Assembly (NCBI GenBank): GCA_001953115.1
Contig: LSSL01000502.1
Span: 1 to 51,269 of the forward strand
Direction: 5' to 3'
Length of the DNA stretch: 51,269 nucleotides
Source of the DNA: Smittium mucronatum
Lineage: Eukaryota > Kickxellomycota > Harpellomycetes > Harpellales > Legeriomycetaceae
The notes beneath the pieces are model-generated. The model saw only the letters and a program-made list of their open reading frames with translations, had not been told where the DNA came from and did not search any database. Below are positions 11,450 through 24,040 of the stretch, one piece after another; position 1 is the stretch's first letter, and the number at the start of each line of letters is the position of its first letter. Made by a program: the position numbers and the translations under genes.

Positions 11450-12170
11450 TGATAAAAAATTAAATGAAGCGGGTAATAATTTCAGATTCCCACCATCAAG
11501 AAAGCCATTCTAGAAAATAAAAAAGACCATGATATCTAAAATAGTATTCAAATAATCACTGTAAGTTCCAGTTAAAAAAATTATATACTAATGAGGGTCA
11601 CAATTAAGAAAGACAAATAATACAGGTATATTTATAGATCATTTATGCATTTCATAATGTCATTCTATCTTCCAAATGAGAAGATGATAGAAATATGTGG
11701 ATATGGTATGACCATAGCAAAAAAAATTTAGTTCATTTTTATGCATACCAGTTTCACCCAAAACTTGGGAGAAGAAATTCTATTTCTATTGAGAAGAATT
11801 TATCTGAATTTTGATAAAGTAGAAAATGATCTATAAAGGAATATTGAAAAAATTTAAAAAAAGATACTGTTTGAATTAATAAAAAATATATTTTTGGGAT
11901 ATTTAACTAAGGTCACGACCTCCAAATCTTTGTTAGCTTCATAATCCTCTCGCTTAATTTAATTGAAGTCAAGGAGATATGAAAAGAATATACCATGATG
12001 ATATGTATATATGCAGAAAAAAAAAGGGAGATGCTAATTTTCTTGTCACCCTGTTTACTAATACTGAATGTGAAGCAATAGAAAGTGAGCTTCTTCCAAT
12101 AAAAAAGAACAGGATATTTATTGGATGTATTAGCTCAAAAAAATAAGCGATATAAGAAAAAGCTATATAT
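11450..12170 (+). pseudogene. Possible decayed coding region
   Basis: GC is locally raised, and short protein-like segments in shifting + frames are visible, such as FYAYQFHPKLGRRNSISIE (about 11740-11795) and ECEAIESELLPIKKNRIF (about 12069-12122), separated by stops and frame changes. No family is recognised. A relic of a mobile-element protein is a guess. Confidence 0.25.
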
Positions 12171-13146
12171 GTCTATCCGAAAGAAAAATCAATATATAAT
12201 TAAAACCCTTCATTTAAGTATTTGAATTTCAAATGCAAAAAATATCTCCTGCAAATATTTTGGTAATTTTAGCCCTTTAAATTTATATTAAAACCTCAAA
12301 TTAACTTATTAGATTAATTCAGCATAAAAATCGAGAATTATGTTCTTAGACCTATATTTTTTCCTAAATTGGAACATAAACTGTAGTAATTCAGAGAAAG
12401 AAGCAAATTTATAATAAAAACATGATGAACTCAATATTTTTCAAAGAAATTTGCCCTAAAAAAAGGCAATAAAAGTAGAAATCACTTAGATATATATTAT
12501 GACCACCACAAAATATAAATTAGACTTGCATTTTAAAAATCATAAATTTAGATGACAAATGAAAAATTTATCATTAATACAAAGCTATTTTACATCTAAT
12601 CTCAAATTAATACATGAGTATTTTGATCTCTGTATCTTAATTAGACCCTAAAAATCCCTTTACAAATACGCAAAAAATTGTAGTAAATTAATTTTTGATA
12701 AATAAAATCAAGAAATCACATCAATTAAGAGAAAAAAATCAAAAAATTTTGTGTCATAAATCCATAAGAGCAAGTATATCTTTCTGGAGAAAATTACTAT
12801 TTTAATTTATTGAAAAAGTTCCCAAAATTACCTTTTTTGAAGTAAAATTGGAAGATAACAGTAACGATATTTTATGAATGAAGAATAAATTATGTATGAA
12901 TAAACCAAGCCCCAAACCTTGATTTGTAAATATTCTAAGCGGAATGGAGATATTAAAATTTTTCAAATATATTTTTCATCTATATCTCAATTATTCATCT
13001 AATTATATCTTTTTAAAAACCAAAAAGCGTTGGAAAAGAAAAATAAACCCAAAGAATCCATTTCAAAACATAGGAAAGACTCATAATATTCATTCAAACG
13101 TAGGCGATGTTTTTTATACTGATCAATACTTCGTAATGTCTATTTA
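12171..13146. other. AT-rich stretch, no supported gene
   Basis: The open frame at 12944-13165 is lysine- and tyrosine-rich and runs into the duplicated segment starting at 13147. It has no features of a real gene and was not called. Confidence 0.5.
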
Positions 13147-13563
13147 TGTGATGAGCATGCATTAGGATGGAATTTACATGGTTTAAATCAAACTCTTTCC
13201 AGCTTAGGCGCCATAAATTAAAAAAAAAGGCCACAATGCCAAGTCGATGCTTAAAATTAAGCTAAAAACTTATACTTGACATAAAACCTTCCTACCCTAA
13301 GAATGGCATGGGCGAGACTGGGCGGGACCAGCATTGATCGTCAACATGAGGATAAAGTCTGTATAAACAGACCTCCAACCTTATGGATTGACACTAATTA
13401 TACGGGTATTGAGTTCACATTCTGTAATGAGCATGCATTTGAATGGAATTCCTGATGTTTAAACCCTGAACCTTCTAGCTTCGGCATCAAAATTTATACC
13501 AAAAGACTACAGTGTCAATTCGATCCTTGAAATTGTGATAAAAAATTATACCTGACATGAAAT
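13147..13563. repeat. Diverged ~140-bp direct duplication around a GC-richer spacer
   Basis: Two related segments (about 13147-13287 and 13424-13563) share GAGCATGCATT, TGGAATT, the block TTCYAGCTTMGGC and the end AAAYTTATACYTGACAT, in the same order and at about 276 bp spacing. The spacer (13288-13423) is clearly richer in G/C than its surroundings and contains a GTCTGT-ATAA-ACAGAC hairpin (13357-13372). This may be an LTR-like or tandem remnant of an unknown element; no coding sequence is visible. Confidence 0.65.
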
Positions 13564-13566
13564 TTA

Positions 13567-14794
13567 TTTAAGAAATTCTTTTTTTGTGCCCATATAAAAA
13601 TTTAATGTACTTTATATCTAACTTGCAAATATTTTTGTATATGTTTGGTGATTAACCTGAATTTTTTTAAATAAAACAATGATATTCAATTTTTAATTTA
13701 CCAATATTAAAAAAACACAAAATAGAACTTTTTTTTCGGTAATTTTGATGCCACCAAGTCCTAATTTTCTGTTATATTAAATTTAACACATTTTTGTCCA
13801 ATTTCCAAATATTTTTAGAAAATTTTTAGGTGAAAGATTCATCCATATAGTATTAAATACGTTTTTATAGAATAATTTAATACCAGAATAGATTTTTTTT
13901 TAAAAAAACTATTGAATTTTTAATTAAATAATTAAATATGGCCGCCTAAAAGGAACTAGTTTCCAAAATATGCCTATAATATACAGAAGTTTTACCTCAT
14001 TTTTTAATAGAAGAAACAAAATGAAACTAGGAGGTGCTAAATGCTTTTTTTTTTACAGAAAGTAAAAATCCAACAGGGTCATTTAATAAATTAGGAAGTG
14101 GTGTGCGAGAATATATAGAAAATGGTGAGAGCTTTTTTCATTTTTGATGCGCCAAGTGGGATAGAATAAAGCTTATTTTGCAAAATTATTCTTGCTGCAA
14201 TGAGGAATAAAAGAATTTTTTTTTGTTAATAACCGAAAGTTTAATTTATTTTACACTATTTCTGGTAATCAGAGCTTTTCACTCTATGTATAAAATTCCT
14301 CTTGAAATAGATAAAAAATACATTGTGATTATTTCAGCTTTAATCAGCCTGACACAATTTCTAATAAATATTGAAATTTTAATTTAGTATATAGAAAGAA
14401 ATGATCATAAATTTGACATATAGGCACTAAGTATTATTATAAAGACTATTAAGAATAAAAAAATATCGCTTTAAAAGAAACCCATGATTCTTGGAGGGAA
14501 TTTTCAAACGTAATCCGATATATAAAAAAGTCTCAAGACCCCGAATTAAAGAATAAATGCTCTAGTTTTAGGATTTTCGAAGAATAAAAAAGAATTTATA
14601 GACTCACTAAAATCGTGAGACTTTAAAAAAATGACATAAATTAAATTCTGTGAGAATGTTTTAGCAGATAATTGATATTAAAACAAAAAAAGACACTGTA
14701 TTTGTGGAGACAGGATTAATTTAAGTCATTAATATTTTTTTTTACACCAAATAATCAAATTATAATTTAAAGATTTTCTCAAATATATATTTTC
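13567..14794. other. AT-rich stretch, nothing recognised
   Basis: No gene, RNA gene or repeat copy was identified. Confidence 0.5.
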
Positions 14795-15923
14795 AGGACC
14801 AAATTCGAAAAAAGTAACACCAATTACAAAAAAAGAAAAAATGTATTCGAAAAAAGTCCATTTAATAACAAAAAAAGTGAAAATGGGTTCGAAAAAAGTT
14901 CAATAAAATACAAAAAAAAAAGAATTTTAATTCGAAAAGAGTAAATCCAATTTGGGAAGAGCATACTAAATTATTTTTTGCTGGAATTTTATAGTTTCAA
15001 AAATGTATCCATTATATTTATCTTTTCAAAAACATTCGACAATTAATTTTTATTAAAGTTTATTGTAATTTAAAGGATGTACGTTTGGATAATACAGCAC
15101 AATATTCAAATAAATGTTGTCAAATTAAGGCTTCAATTAAATTTCTAAAACTTTTATTATCAATAAATTTCAACTTTGCAATATCTATTTGGATAAAGTT
15201 AAAAGGGATATGCACATGAAGGCGCACATAGTGCTAAACGACTTGTAAAAAATAAATAAAATATCTTAAAGAGGCCAAAGTAGCAAAAAAATCTTCATTT
15301 AAAAGTCTTTAATATGAAATATTCTTTTAGGCGAATATAAATAATTGAGCATACCAAATTTATTGAGCTTTCAGTAAAATTATAGGATATATTTTTTATG
15401 AAAAACATAATAAAAATAACTGGTGGATATGTTTTATAACCTCAATTTGTATGCTATGAATATATAGTACCTTTTGGACGGTTTATTTATTAAAATTATT
15501 TCTTAAAAGATATTTCTGTAGTTTGACCAAAGTGGTATATTTTTGATTGAGCTTTTCTCCACCAACTGTAATCCATAAAAAAAATATAAACTTAAAAAAA
15601 CTCAATAAAAATAAATCAACTTTATTTATTTCTCTTTTAAAAACCCCAAACTTACCTTTATCCTACGATCCATTCTAGTTTAGCTAGTCATTATCCCAGA
15701 AAATAGAATTATGGGGTAAAATATAAAAGCAAGTTTCTAATATCTAATTAATATCAAATAATGGTGTTAAAAATAGGTTTTTTGAAGTGAATTCCCAAAA
15801 AAAGCACAAAAAAAAATCAACTCTTCCCAAATTGGATTTACTTTTTTCGAATTGATTTTTACTTTTTTTGTATTTGATTAGATTTTTTTCGAACCCATTT
15901 TTACTTTTTTTGAATTTGGCCCT
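14795..15923. mobile_element. Inverted-repeat element with 42/21-bp iterons in its arms
   Basis: The left arm (14795-14961) and right arm (15821-15923) are inverted copies, with outer ends AGGACCAAATTC and (complement) AGGGCCAAATTC and inner ends AATCCAATTTGGGAAGAG. The left arm has TTCGAAAA-type motifs at 14804, 14846, 14888 and 14931, a 42-42-43 bp period. Related ACAAAAAAAG motifs lie midway, giving a 21-bp sub-period. The right arm has lost part of the array. The 859-bp interior has no coding capacity that I can see. A non-autonomous DNA transposon of foldback or subterminal-repeat type is inferred; no clear target duplication was found. Confidence 0.65.
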
Positions 15924-18333
15924 AAAAAAGTTGTGTTATTGAAAGCTATTAGGGTATTCAATGGTTAGAAAAAATGTGAGATACCAGCAGCTCAAATTTT
16001 TATTTTTTTTAAATTATGTTTTGGTTTGAAAATAATTTTTGATACAAAGTTAAATTTATATCAGTTATGATTATCTTTCAGAAAATTGTATTTAAAAATC
16101 ACTCACTGAATATTTAAATAGAATAGGGGTTTCAGGATTACATCCTATAGAATTTAACTGAGAAAATGAATAGTAGTCATTTCATTAAGAAAATTGATTA
16201 AAAGAAAATTGTTTTTAGAATAAAAAAGGTTTATCATTGTTTTAATAATATAAAATAGACTACTATAAACCTGAATTTGTGGCACAAAAATATGGTATAA
16301 ATTATAAAAATTCTATAAGTACCAATGACTCTGGATTAAATTAATTTGGGAAAGAGGAAGAATCACTGGGTAGCCTAGATTTTGGAATTACAATCAAAAG
16401 ATATAGAAAATTTCCCCCGAAAAGTATCGAAGTCCGTATTAATAATTCATTTTTTGCGCATGAAAAACTATTTTTTGCTGCTTTTAGGAAATACGGTCGG
16501 AAAATATTTGATTTCTTCTCAATAATCACCTTAAAAAAGAGACCATAAATGCAGTCTATCTTGAAAAATAGGTGAACTTTAATAATATTTTTTTACTTTT
16601 TGTAAAAAAATCTAAAAAAAGCCAAAATCTCTTATTTAAATCTAAATGAATCCATGGTAACTATTTTTTTATTATTAAAAAAAGGTATATAAAATAACAA
16701 GCAAAGCTTCAACAGATTACCTCATTTTTGAGATTATCCATCCATGTAAAAAATTAATTTAAAAAAAATTCTTGACTTCAATTAATTAAATAAAAATTGA
16801 TAATAAAATAAATAACCATATTATTAATATGTTAAATTTTTTTATTTTCACAAAATAGTAGTTTCTTTAGATAATCGTGTAAATTTTTTAACAGTAAGAA
16901 TATTCTAATAATTATTACCGATTAAAATTCCACTTTAGGATATAGATATGATAAAAGTAAAAAATTTGGATAAAATTTATTGTATTTTTTTTTATGAATT
17001 TTACCGAATTATCAGGTCAAAAATTGATAAAAGAATGAAACTAGTATTAACATTAAACTTTATAAACTTTATATAATATTTTACCTTTTTAAGCAGGATA
17101 ATTAACAAAATATAATTTAAACATAATAATATTCGCTCGATTTTTATCTGAATATTAAAAAATAGAAATCATGGAATTTAAAATAACATTTATATGATAT
17201 TTAGAACCCGTTTTAAATTTAATTTAGCCGTTCAAATTTCTAGTTGGACCTTTCACGAAATTATTCGAGCTTTTTCAAATTATATCAAGCTATTAACATT
17301 TTTAATTAGACTTTTTTACAAATCAAATTATGGCTGTTAAATCTACAAATAGGAACTTTTAGATTTTTTTTGGGTTTTTAGAAATTAGATTTGATCTTTC
17401 AAAAAAATTTAGTTTTTTTCAAATTTTAATAATAGAAAATTATACTGGTCACGATAAATAAAATCTTTTGAATTTGAATAAGGGGTTTTTTTATCATATA
17501 AATCACATATCACAGTAATTTAAACTATTGATGCTATATATTGGGGCTTTAATATCAGTAAAATTAAATTTATTATTTTAAAAATTAAAAAAATGCGTGA
17601 AGAGGAAATATCTGATACTTTTAATTTTCAAAACCGATCCGATTTTAATAAAAAAACTTATTTAGTTAAAAAAAAAACTAAAAAAAAAATTGATATCAGT
17701 GGTTTTCGACAATTGATAGAATATAAAAAAGTATCATAAATCATAGAGATTATTTACAGTTTTGCAAAAAAAATATTAGAAGAAAACGGAAAAAAAATGC
17801 AAAGCAAAACGTTATTCGATAGATCCTGATGTAAATATCGATTTATAATAAAATATCGGTTGTTGGATATGGTCTATTTATTTAAGAGTGTTGAGTCTTA
17901 AGGTTCATCAAGTTTAATTGGTATATGCATTTGAGATATGTGATATCCAAATTTAATTAGAAAGGCGGGTTATAAAAACATTTATAAAACACAAGGACTT
18001 TTTTAAAAAAAAAATTCAAAATTATGAAAGCCAATTTGGAAATTATAAAAAGTGAATCTATTTTTCACCCAACTTGCTTTTCCGCCTCTAGGACCAATTT
18101 TATTTAGGCAGATTATTCAAGAAAGATTGCGAATCATTTAAAATTTGAGGATTAATTATTGTTGAAATGAGGATATGAATGAGAGATTATACTATTTCAA
18201 AGGACAAATTCAAGACTAGCAGTGCTGGTTTTTATATGAATTATATACAAGATTAGTCTCCTCTCACCAAGAAGAATTCCACCTAAATATAACTAGGAGC
18301 CATTTAAATCAGCAAGTTTATTTTCATTTCCAG
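15924..18333. other. AT-rich desert, no gene seen
   Basis: No credible exon, RNA gene or repeat family member was recognised. Isolated open frames of ~60 codons (e.g. 16341-16529, minus) are within chance expectation. Confidence 0.5.
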
Positions 18334-18621
18334 GGCGGATCGACTCAGGTATGAGACGACCGATTGTCTAATATATCTTTAATTAATATCGAGTGCAATT
18401 TAATTATAATTTTCCTACAATTTCAGGCACATCCGTTTTACAGAAGGGTCAATTTTTTTAAAAAAAACTTGGTCTAAAAATTTCATATTTGATAGTATTT
18501 GGACAGCAGTGGTGTCTTCATTTGAGTTTTCCTGATTTACTGGGGTTAAATCTTCGGGACATGGGTAATCAGCTAAATTTTTTTTTTTTTCTTTTCCACC
18601 GATTTTTCGGTCCACTATCAA
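18334..18621. pseudogene. Possible gene relic (strand uncertain)
   Basis: On the plus strand a 15-base segment (GGCGGATCGACTCAG, 18334-18348) sits between an acceptor-like CATTTCCAG and a donor-like GTATGAGA. The acceptor-like ACAATTTCAG at 18417-18426 would close a 78-bp intron, the size of introns in the five-exon gene. Reading across gives GGSTQ then AHPFYRRVNFF before a stop. On the minus strand 18415-18621 is an open frame with a protein-like acidic section (PEDLTPVNQENSNEDTTAV). Both cannot easily be right. No family is recognised. Confidence 0.25.
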
Positions 18622-18700
18622 CTTGTGGGTTTGAAGATAGTTATTTTTATTTTTACCTATCTATGTTGATTTTTTTTCCCATCTTTTTTCTTTAAAACAC

Positions 18701-18850
18701 CCTTGAACCAATGCCCAGTGGGTAAGGAGCCGCTAGAGCGACAGATGGGAGTGGGATGAAATTTAATAATCATTTTTTACTTTTATTGTATTTTTATATT
18801 AGATTTTTCTAGTATTTAAATATTGTAAATAAATCCCATTAAAAAAAATG
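18701..18850 (+). mobile_element. Family B SINE-like element, copy 2, with perfect 12-bp TSD
   Basis: The element starts CCTTGAACCAATGCC and ends in ATAAATCCCATTAAAAAAAA plus two bases. It is bracketed by identical TCTTTAAAACAC at 18689-18700 and 18851-18862. It has the stem-loop GCCGC-TAGA-GCGAC (18729-18742) and a T-rich 3' half. The perfect duplication shows a retroposition event with clean borders, and with copy 1 it fixes the element length at about 150 bp. No clear pol III A and B boxes were found. Confidence 0.82.
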
Positions 18851-18862
18851 TCTTTAAAACAC

Positions 18863-21017
18863 AATTATTTTTTACCCTTCTTGAATTGAAATTCATTTAG
18901 GTAGCCATTTTTATCTTGGCGAGAGATTTTATGAGGTTAGAAATTCAATTTTTAAATGTTGGTGATAAGTGATATGCATACGATCAAGCAGTACTGGTTT
19001 TTAAGAATACATATTTTATCCTCAGCTTGGCTCTAATTGATTACTTAAAAGCAAAGGTATAGATATTCTCGATAATTTTATTGCATTTACGTATTTCTGC
19101 TTAAATTTATTATGCTAAGGCATTTTTTGTGTATAGATTTTTCCTATTTAACAACCAATAGGAATCAAAAGCGAATTACAGAATTTTATTGTTACTCATA
19201 TGTTTTTTATTAAATTGTTGAAGGCTATTTTTAAGATAGGGAATCCTTTTGGCCAATAATATGTAAAAAAATTTGGCCTCAGAACATCGCATTTATTATT
19301 AATTAAATATGATATAAGTGTATTATGAATATTATTAAGGATTTTTTTCCCTAGTAATATCAGATAGGACGATAAAGGACTAAAAAAAAATTAGTTCCTT
19401 CTTGAATGCATTGATAGTCCTTTTTTTTTTACTACCGATCGAAAATTTTATTTAGCTCTATTTACGTCTCGGATTCGTATTTTGACAATGGTATTTCGTT
19501 ATTTGAAAATAAATGTATAGGCACAATAGAGACAAAAACCCCTATATATACCTTTTAAATATAATTTATTTAGAATTCAAATAGAATTTGTGAGGCCGAA
19601 AAACATTGAGGCAGTTGGAAGTGATAATTAATTTGCTTGGAGGCATTATACAGATTTTAATTAGTTTTTGGGAAATATTAAAGTTCCCATATTGCACTTA
19701 ATATTCTACCACCGATTCCCATGGACCCAATTCATATAAAAATGCCAAATATGTCTCAGAGTCTAAAGATTTTCTATTTTCTATTTTCTATACTCAGAAC
19801 ACCATATATAAGTTGTTGTTTTTTTTTTTTGACGGGATATTTCGTCTAAGAACATAGCCCTAGCAGTGCATTCTTGTGAAATTCATCAGATAGGATTGCC
19901 TCTTGACAAGAATTCCATGTTTTTTATCAATAAAAAATAATTTCATAGCTATTAATTTATTAGTGGCATTGAAAGAGTTTTAATTTACGAGATTACACAA
20001 TAATTGCCGTATTTTTTGTATTACATACTTTCGGTATCGGAGCTACAACAATATCCTTCTGTTATCCGGTATTTTATAAACTTGTACATTAAATAAATCA
20101 TTTTAAAAATAGAATTTTCGAATTGGACGATCTATTATTTTCTGATAATACCAATTTACAGAATTATTTTGATATTATATAATAACCAGTATCTTTGTTA
20201 TTGAGTTTAATATCAAGTGTAGTAATAATTTCGGTAAAACCAATACCGAAATCGCGCTCTTAAAAGTAGAAATATTAAGTATTTACAATTTATTCCCACT
20301 TGCTATAATTGAGGAATATTCCAGATTGTGCTATTGAAAAATGGACCAATGTGGTTTTTCCAGGTTTCACGGTTTTTATTCTTTTCAGTAACGATATATT
20401 TATTTTTATCGTAGACTGTACCGTATTAAATTTTCTTTTAAGCTTTATTAATATACGATTCGACGAATACGCAGTAATTTTTGGGGTCTTTATTGATTAT
20501 TTGATCTTATAATTTTTTCATTTTTTTATAATAGTGAATCTTCCGATCATCTTTTGTGCTTGAATTTATTTCTGATTCATGATTAATTAATCAATCAATT
20601 TTATCGAGTTTTTCAAGTCGATATTCTTGGGATTTGTTCTTAATCTTCTTTATGATAAAAATATGTATTTTTTGGGCAAGGGGTTTGGCCAAACCTCGGA
20701 GGAAGTTTTCTTAGATTAAGATATCTTTGATTATACCAATTAAGTATCAATAGAGCATTTGGACAGTTCTTTTATATCTAATTATTTATAAATTAAAAAC
20801 TAAACTAAATATATCAATTAATTAACCAGAAGCGAATAGAATTTTTTTATTTTTTATTTTTCTAAGATTAAGTTTGTTCAGAAATTCCATTTGGCAGTGA
20901 TTTTAATATTTTTAGAATGTTGAAATCATTATTTGCAGCGCATTAGCTTTCTCTTCCTTTTATTTTGGCGGAAAAATTATTTCGTTAATCACTTTTATTT
21001 CATTCTTATCTTTTCTT
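18863..21017. other. AT-rich, T-biased stretch without a supported gene
   Basis: Plus-strand T-runs are frequent. Open frames near 20309-20512 are phenylalanine/isoleucine-rich and look like chance products of T-rich DNA. Confidence 0.45.
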
Positions 21018-21085
21018 GTATCAGCAGAATTATTATCTTACAATAAAATTCCGTGATACAAAAAAAAAAAGTATCAGAAGAATTA
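21018..21085 (+). mobile_element. 38-bp 5'-truncated retroinsertion with 15-bp TSD
   Basis: GTATCAGCAGAATTA (21018-21032) and GTATCAGAAGAATTA (21071-21085) flank a 38-bp insert that is nothing but the family A 3' tail (ATCTTACAATAAAATTCCG...) and an A-run. This is the signature of target-primed reverse transcription aborted almost at once. It shows that the tail sequence is the true 3' end recognised by the machinery. Confidence 0.85.
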
Positions 21086-23745
21086 GTTAGCTCTACTATT
21101 AAGTTGTAAATTTCCAGCGAAATATAAAGTCGCTTGCACTAGAATCTTTTATTTTGAAGTCATATAGGATAATCTTTATTTTCAATTTAAATTTTTCCCT
21201 CGGTGCAAGTCCGAAAACCCCACTTTTATATTTTTTGCGTCTATTACCAACACCTGTAATGTAATCATCGGTAAAAGAATGTTAAATTGATATCACTTAT
21301 GATATGTAACGTTTAAATCCTCAGCCACACATGTCTAAAATAATTTATATTCACATATTAGAAGGTTGAATTTATTTCTAATTATTAATAGTATACCTGA
21401 TTCCTTTTTAGTTATGTCTGCTTAGTTATATGCAGGTAGTTTCAGAGAAAATATATCTGTAAGTTTTTATATTTAAAAATTCTTTCTGTATTTATAGAAT
21501 ATCTGGCTTAGCCTTACTTGAGATATTCCTCAAAGTCTTCCCCGGAGTTTTTTTTTTATCCGTCCGAAATTATATGTCATCCTAAACATATCCTCACGTT
21601 TATAATTTTGGGCATCTAATATGGGGTTTATTTCATTTTTTTTCTATTTTTATTTAATTTGACATCCATAAAATTTTAATTTTTGAATTTTTGTCAACGA
21701 AATTTTTGACCGAAAACTTTCTATTTTTCTCAATGAATTTTGGAGTGTAGATTTTTTGATTTTTTTGGTTTTAAATGATCATAAAATTATTAATTTTCTT
21801 GGTCGCGCGAATAAATCACATTAAGATATTGGGTATTTCTTTTTCTAACTTTTAGTGATTCAAATCGAACTCCCTTCGAGTAACAATTTTACAGAATATA
21901 TTTCTTTAAAGTCTATTTTTTTAATCATTGTGCGATAATAACCATAGATTTATAAGATGTTTCTTTTTTTTTTTTACTTGGTGAAATTTATTAACGTATT
22001 AATTTTCGTAAATGGAGAAGAGATGATTCATATTTTATATTTCAATACCAGTTCAATCAGATCATATCTCTCATTAAAAGCAAGGTCTGATGAGTTCAGC
22101 ATGCCGTTATCTTTATCGATTATTTTTTTTGTTTAATTCAGCTGCAATATTTATTTTTGGACTAGAATTTTTTTTTATTGAGTATTAAATGTAGTTGAAA
22201 TCATACTCATCAGATTCTATGTATTATTATATTTTTTTGGGATTATTTTTATTCGATACAAAAATTTCCTCTTCTATTACTTTATTACTAAGTTTAAAAA
22301 AAACTCTGCGTAAAAAAAAATATTCAATTACTCGATTTCTTTTGGATATAATACCTATAAGTTTTTTATTTCTCAATCATCTAATTTGATGCGCAGGTCT
22401 TCAGTAATTCCATCTACTATTTCGTTTATTTGGAAGGAATTAGAGTACTAATAGCAATTTTATCACCTTCTGATTACCAAAAGATAATCTCACTATTTTC
22501 AATTTATTCTTTATGGAGAGAAATTTAGGGGGGGGAGGGTTAAAATATTTTAGATAAAAATAATTTTAAAATTTTGGATTTTCTTATTTTTCATGTCGGA
22601 ATTTTTGACGATCTTCCTCTTTATACGCATAATTTTTCGACTAAAGTCGTCTATTGGAGTTTTTAGCGAAACATAATTGATTTAAGTTTTTTTCTAATTA
22701 TTTATTGGTAGATTTCCCCCTCTTTTTCTGAAATCAGGGCACTGGAATTTCGGGTTTCCATCTTTATATAATAGCTCAAGATTCCCCGAAGCCTTTGAAG
22801 AGGACTCTGATTCCCCAGTTTTCATCTTCCAGGAAGCTAACTAGTTTCTGCTATAATCATATTAATTTAAATGAACCTTCATACCAAAATATAGGCATTC
22901 AAATGTTTTTTTTTACTATGAACTAATATCGAAAATCGTGATCAGGAGAAAAAGTTTTTATTCAACCAATTTTACCATGAAAAATATCCTATCATTCTGC
23001 AGTTGGGGATTTCGATGATAAATGTATACTGTTGAATCTAAACAGTTTTATACAGATCATCATTTCTTTCAGAAAACCTCATTTTTTTGACTTGAGGGAA
23101 TCGGAATCCAATCAATAGTTAAAAATGAAGTAGGTGATTTTTGTCCTTGGATCATTCTTCCTCATGTTTAATTTCGATGATGTAACTGGAGAAATATTTT
23201 ATTACATGATTGTGATTGTTGCTAAACTGGCTCCAGGAATACCCCAATTTTTTTTCTGTGCCTCTAGTGAGATAATTTTAAAACAGAGCTGGTATCCATG
23301 GAACATGATTTTACTGAAAAATCTGAATATATAATAATATATATTAGTATTTCGCTTGATAATGTTTTTTTTTATTTCATCTTTTCATATTTTTGTTTGT
23401 TTTTATATTTTTTTTATTTAAAGAGTCAGTCTATATCAATTTTGAGGCCCAATGAAGTTTAATTTATCCCGTTTTTAAAGGCCTGTTTTATACTTTTTTG
23501 TGACCTTTTCTTTACCAAACATGGTCCATGAAATCGTGACGCGTTTATAATGTCTTGATCACTCTATTTTTGGTAAGTTTAATAAAAAAAAGGATATTTT
23601 CGTGTTCTTTTACTATTTTTTTTTGGTTTTAGGTCAATAATAGAGTTGATATCTCAATCATTTTTTTCTCAAAGTTTTCAGGTGTTTTATATTACACGAG
23701 TATTAATCTATTGATGTAAACTAAGTTTAGAACGTTTATATCAAT
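21086..23745. other. T-biased AT-rich stretch, no supported gene
   Basis: GC is patchily raised around 22.7-23.3 kb. An open frame at 23134-23334 there has some protein-like residues, but it is hydrophobic and lacks splice context or a recognisable motif, so it is not called as a gene. Confidence 0.4.
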
Positions 23746-23854
23746 AAAAAGCACACTAGTGCAAGTTGGGCCCCTAAGAGTGAAATACCTTGCCGTGGTT
23801 TAGGGGCTTAATAGTGTACTTTTGAAGTAGACTAGACTAAAATTTCACGCAGCC

Positions 23855-23940
23855 TTGTACTATTCTTGGTTGGGAGTAGTGGAGACAGCGCACAGCGTTG
23901 CACTATTCTTGGTTGGGAGTAGTGGAGATAGCGCACAGCG
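23855..23940 (+). repeat. 43-bp tandem duplication inside family A
   Basis: Two units, each starting TTGYACTATTCTTGGTTGGG and ending GCGCACAGCG, are adjacent and differ at only about two bases. They lie in the 5' region of the element. The low divergence suggests a recent duplication or a recently active source copy. Confidence 0.85.
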
Positions 23941-24040
23941 ATTCGGAGAACAGCGATTCCAGAGCTGGACCATCTAGAAACAGGAGGAACCGATCGTTTA
24001 GCACAGCTGAGACATAGTCTAGTGCACAAGTCCAGCGTTT

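Noticed and set aside
13147..13563. CRISPR-like array
   Set aside because: There are only two diverged long copies, and the setting is eukaryotic.
18701..18760. tRNA gene or tRNA-derived head in family B (TAGAGCGACAG resembles a D-arm)
   Set aside because: No acceptor, anticodon and T arms can be arranged in either orientation; the similarity is limited to a dozen bases.
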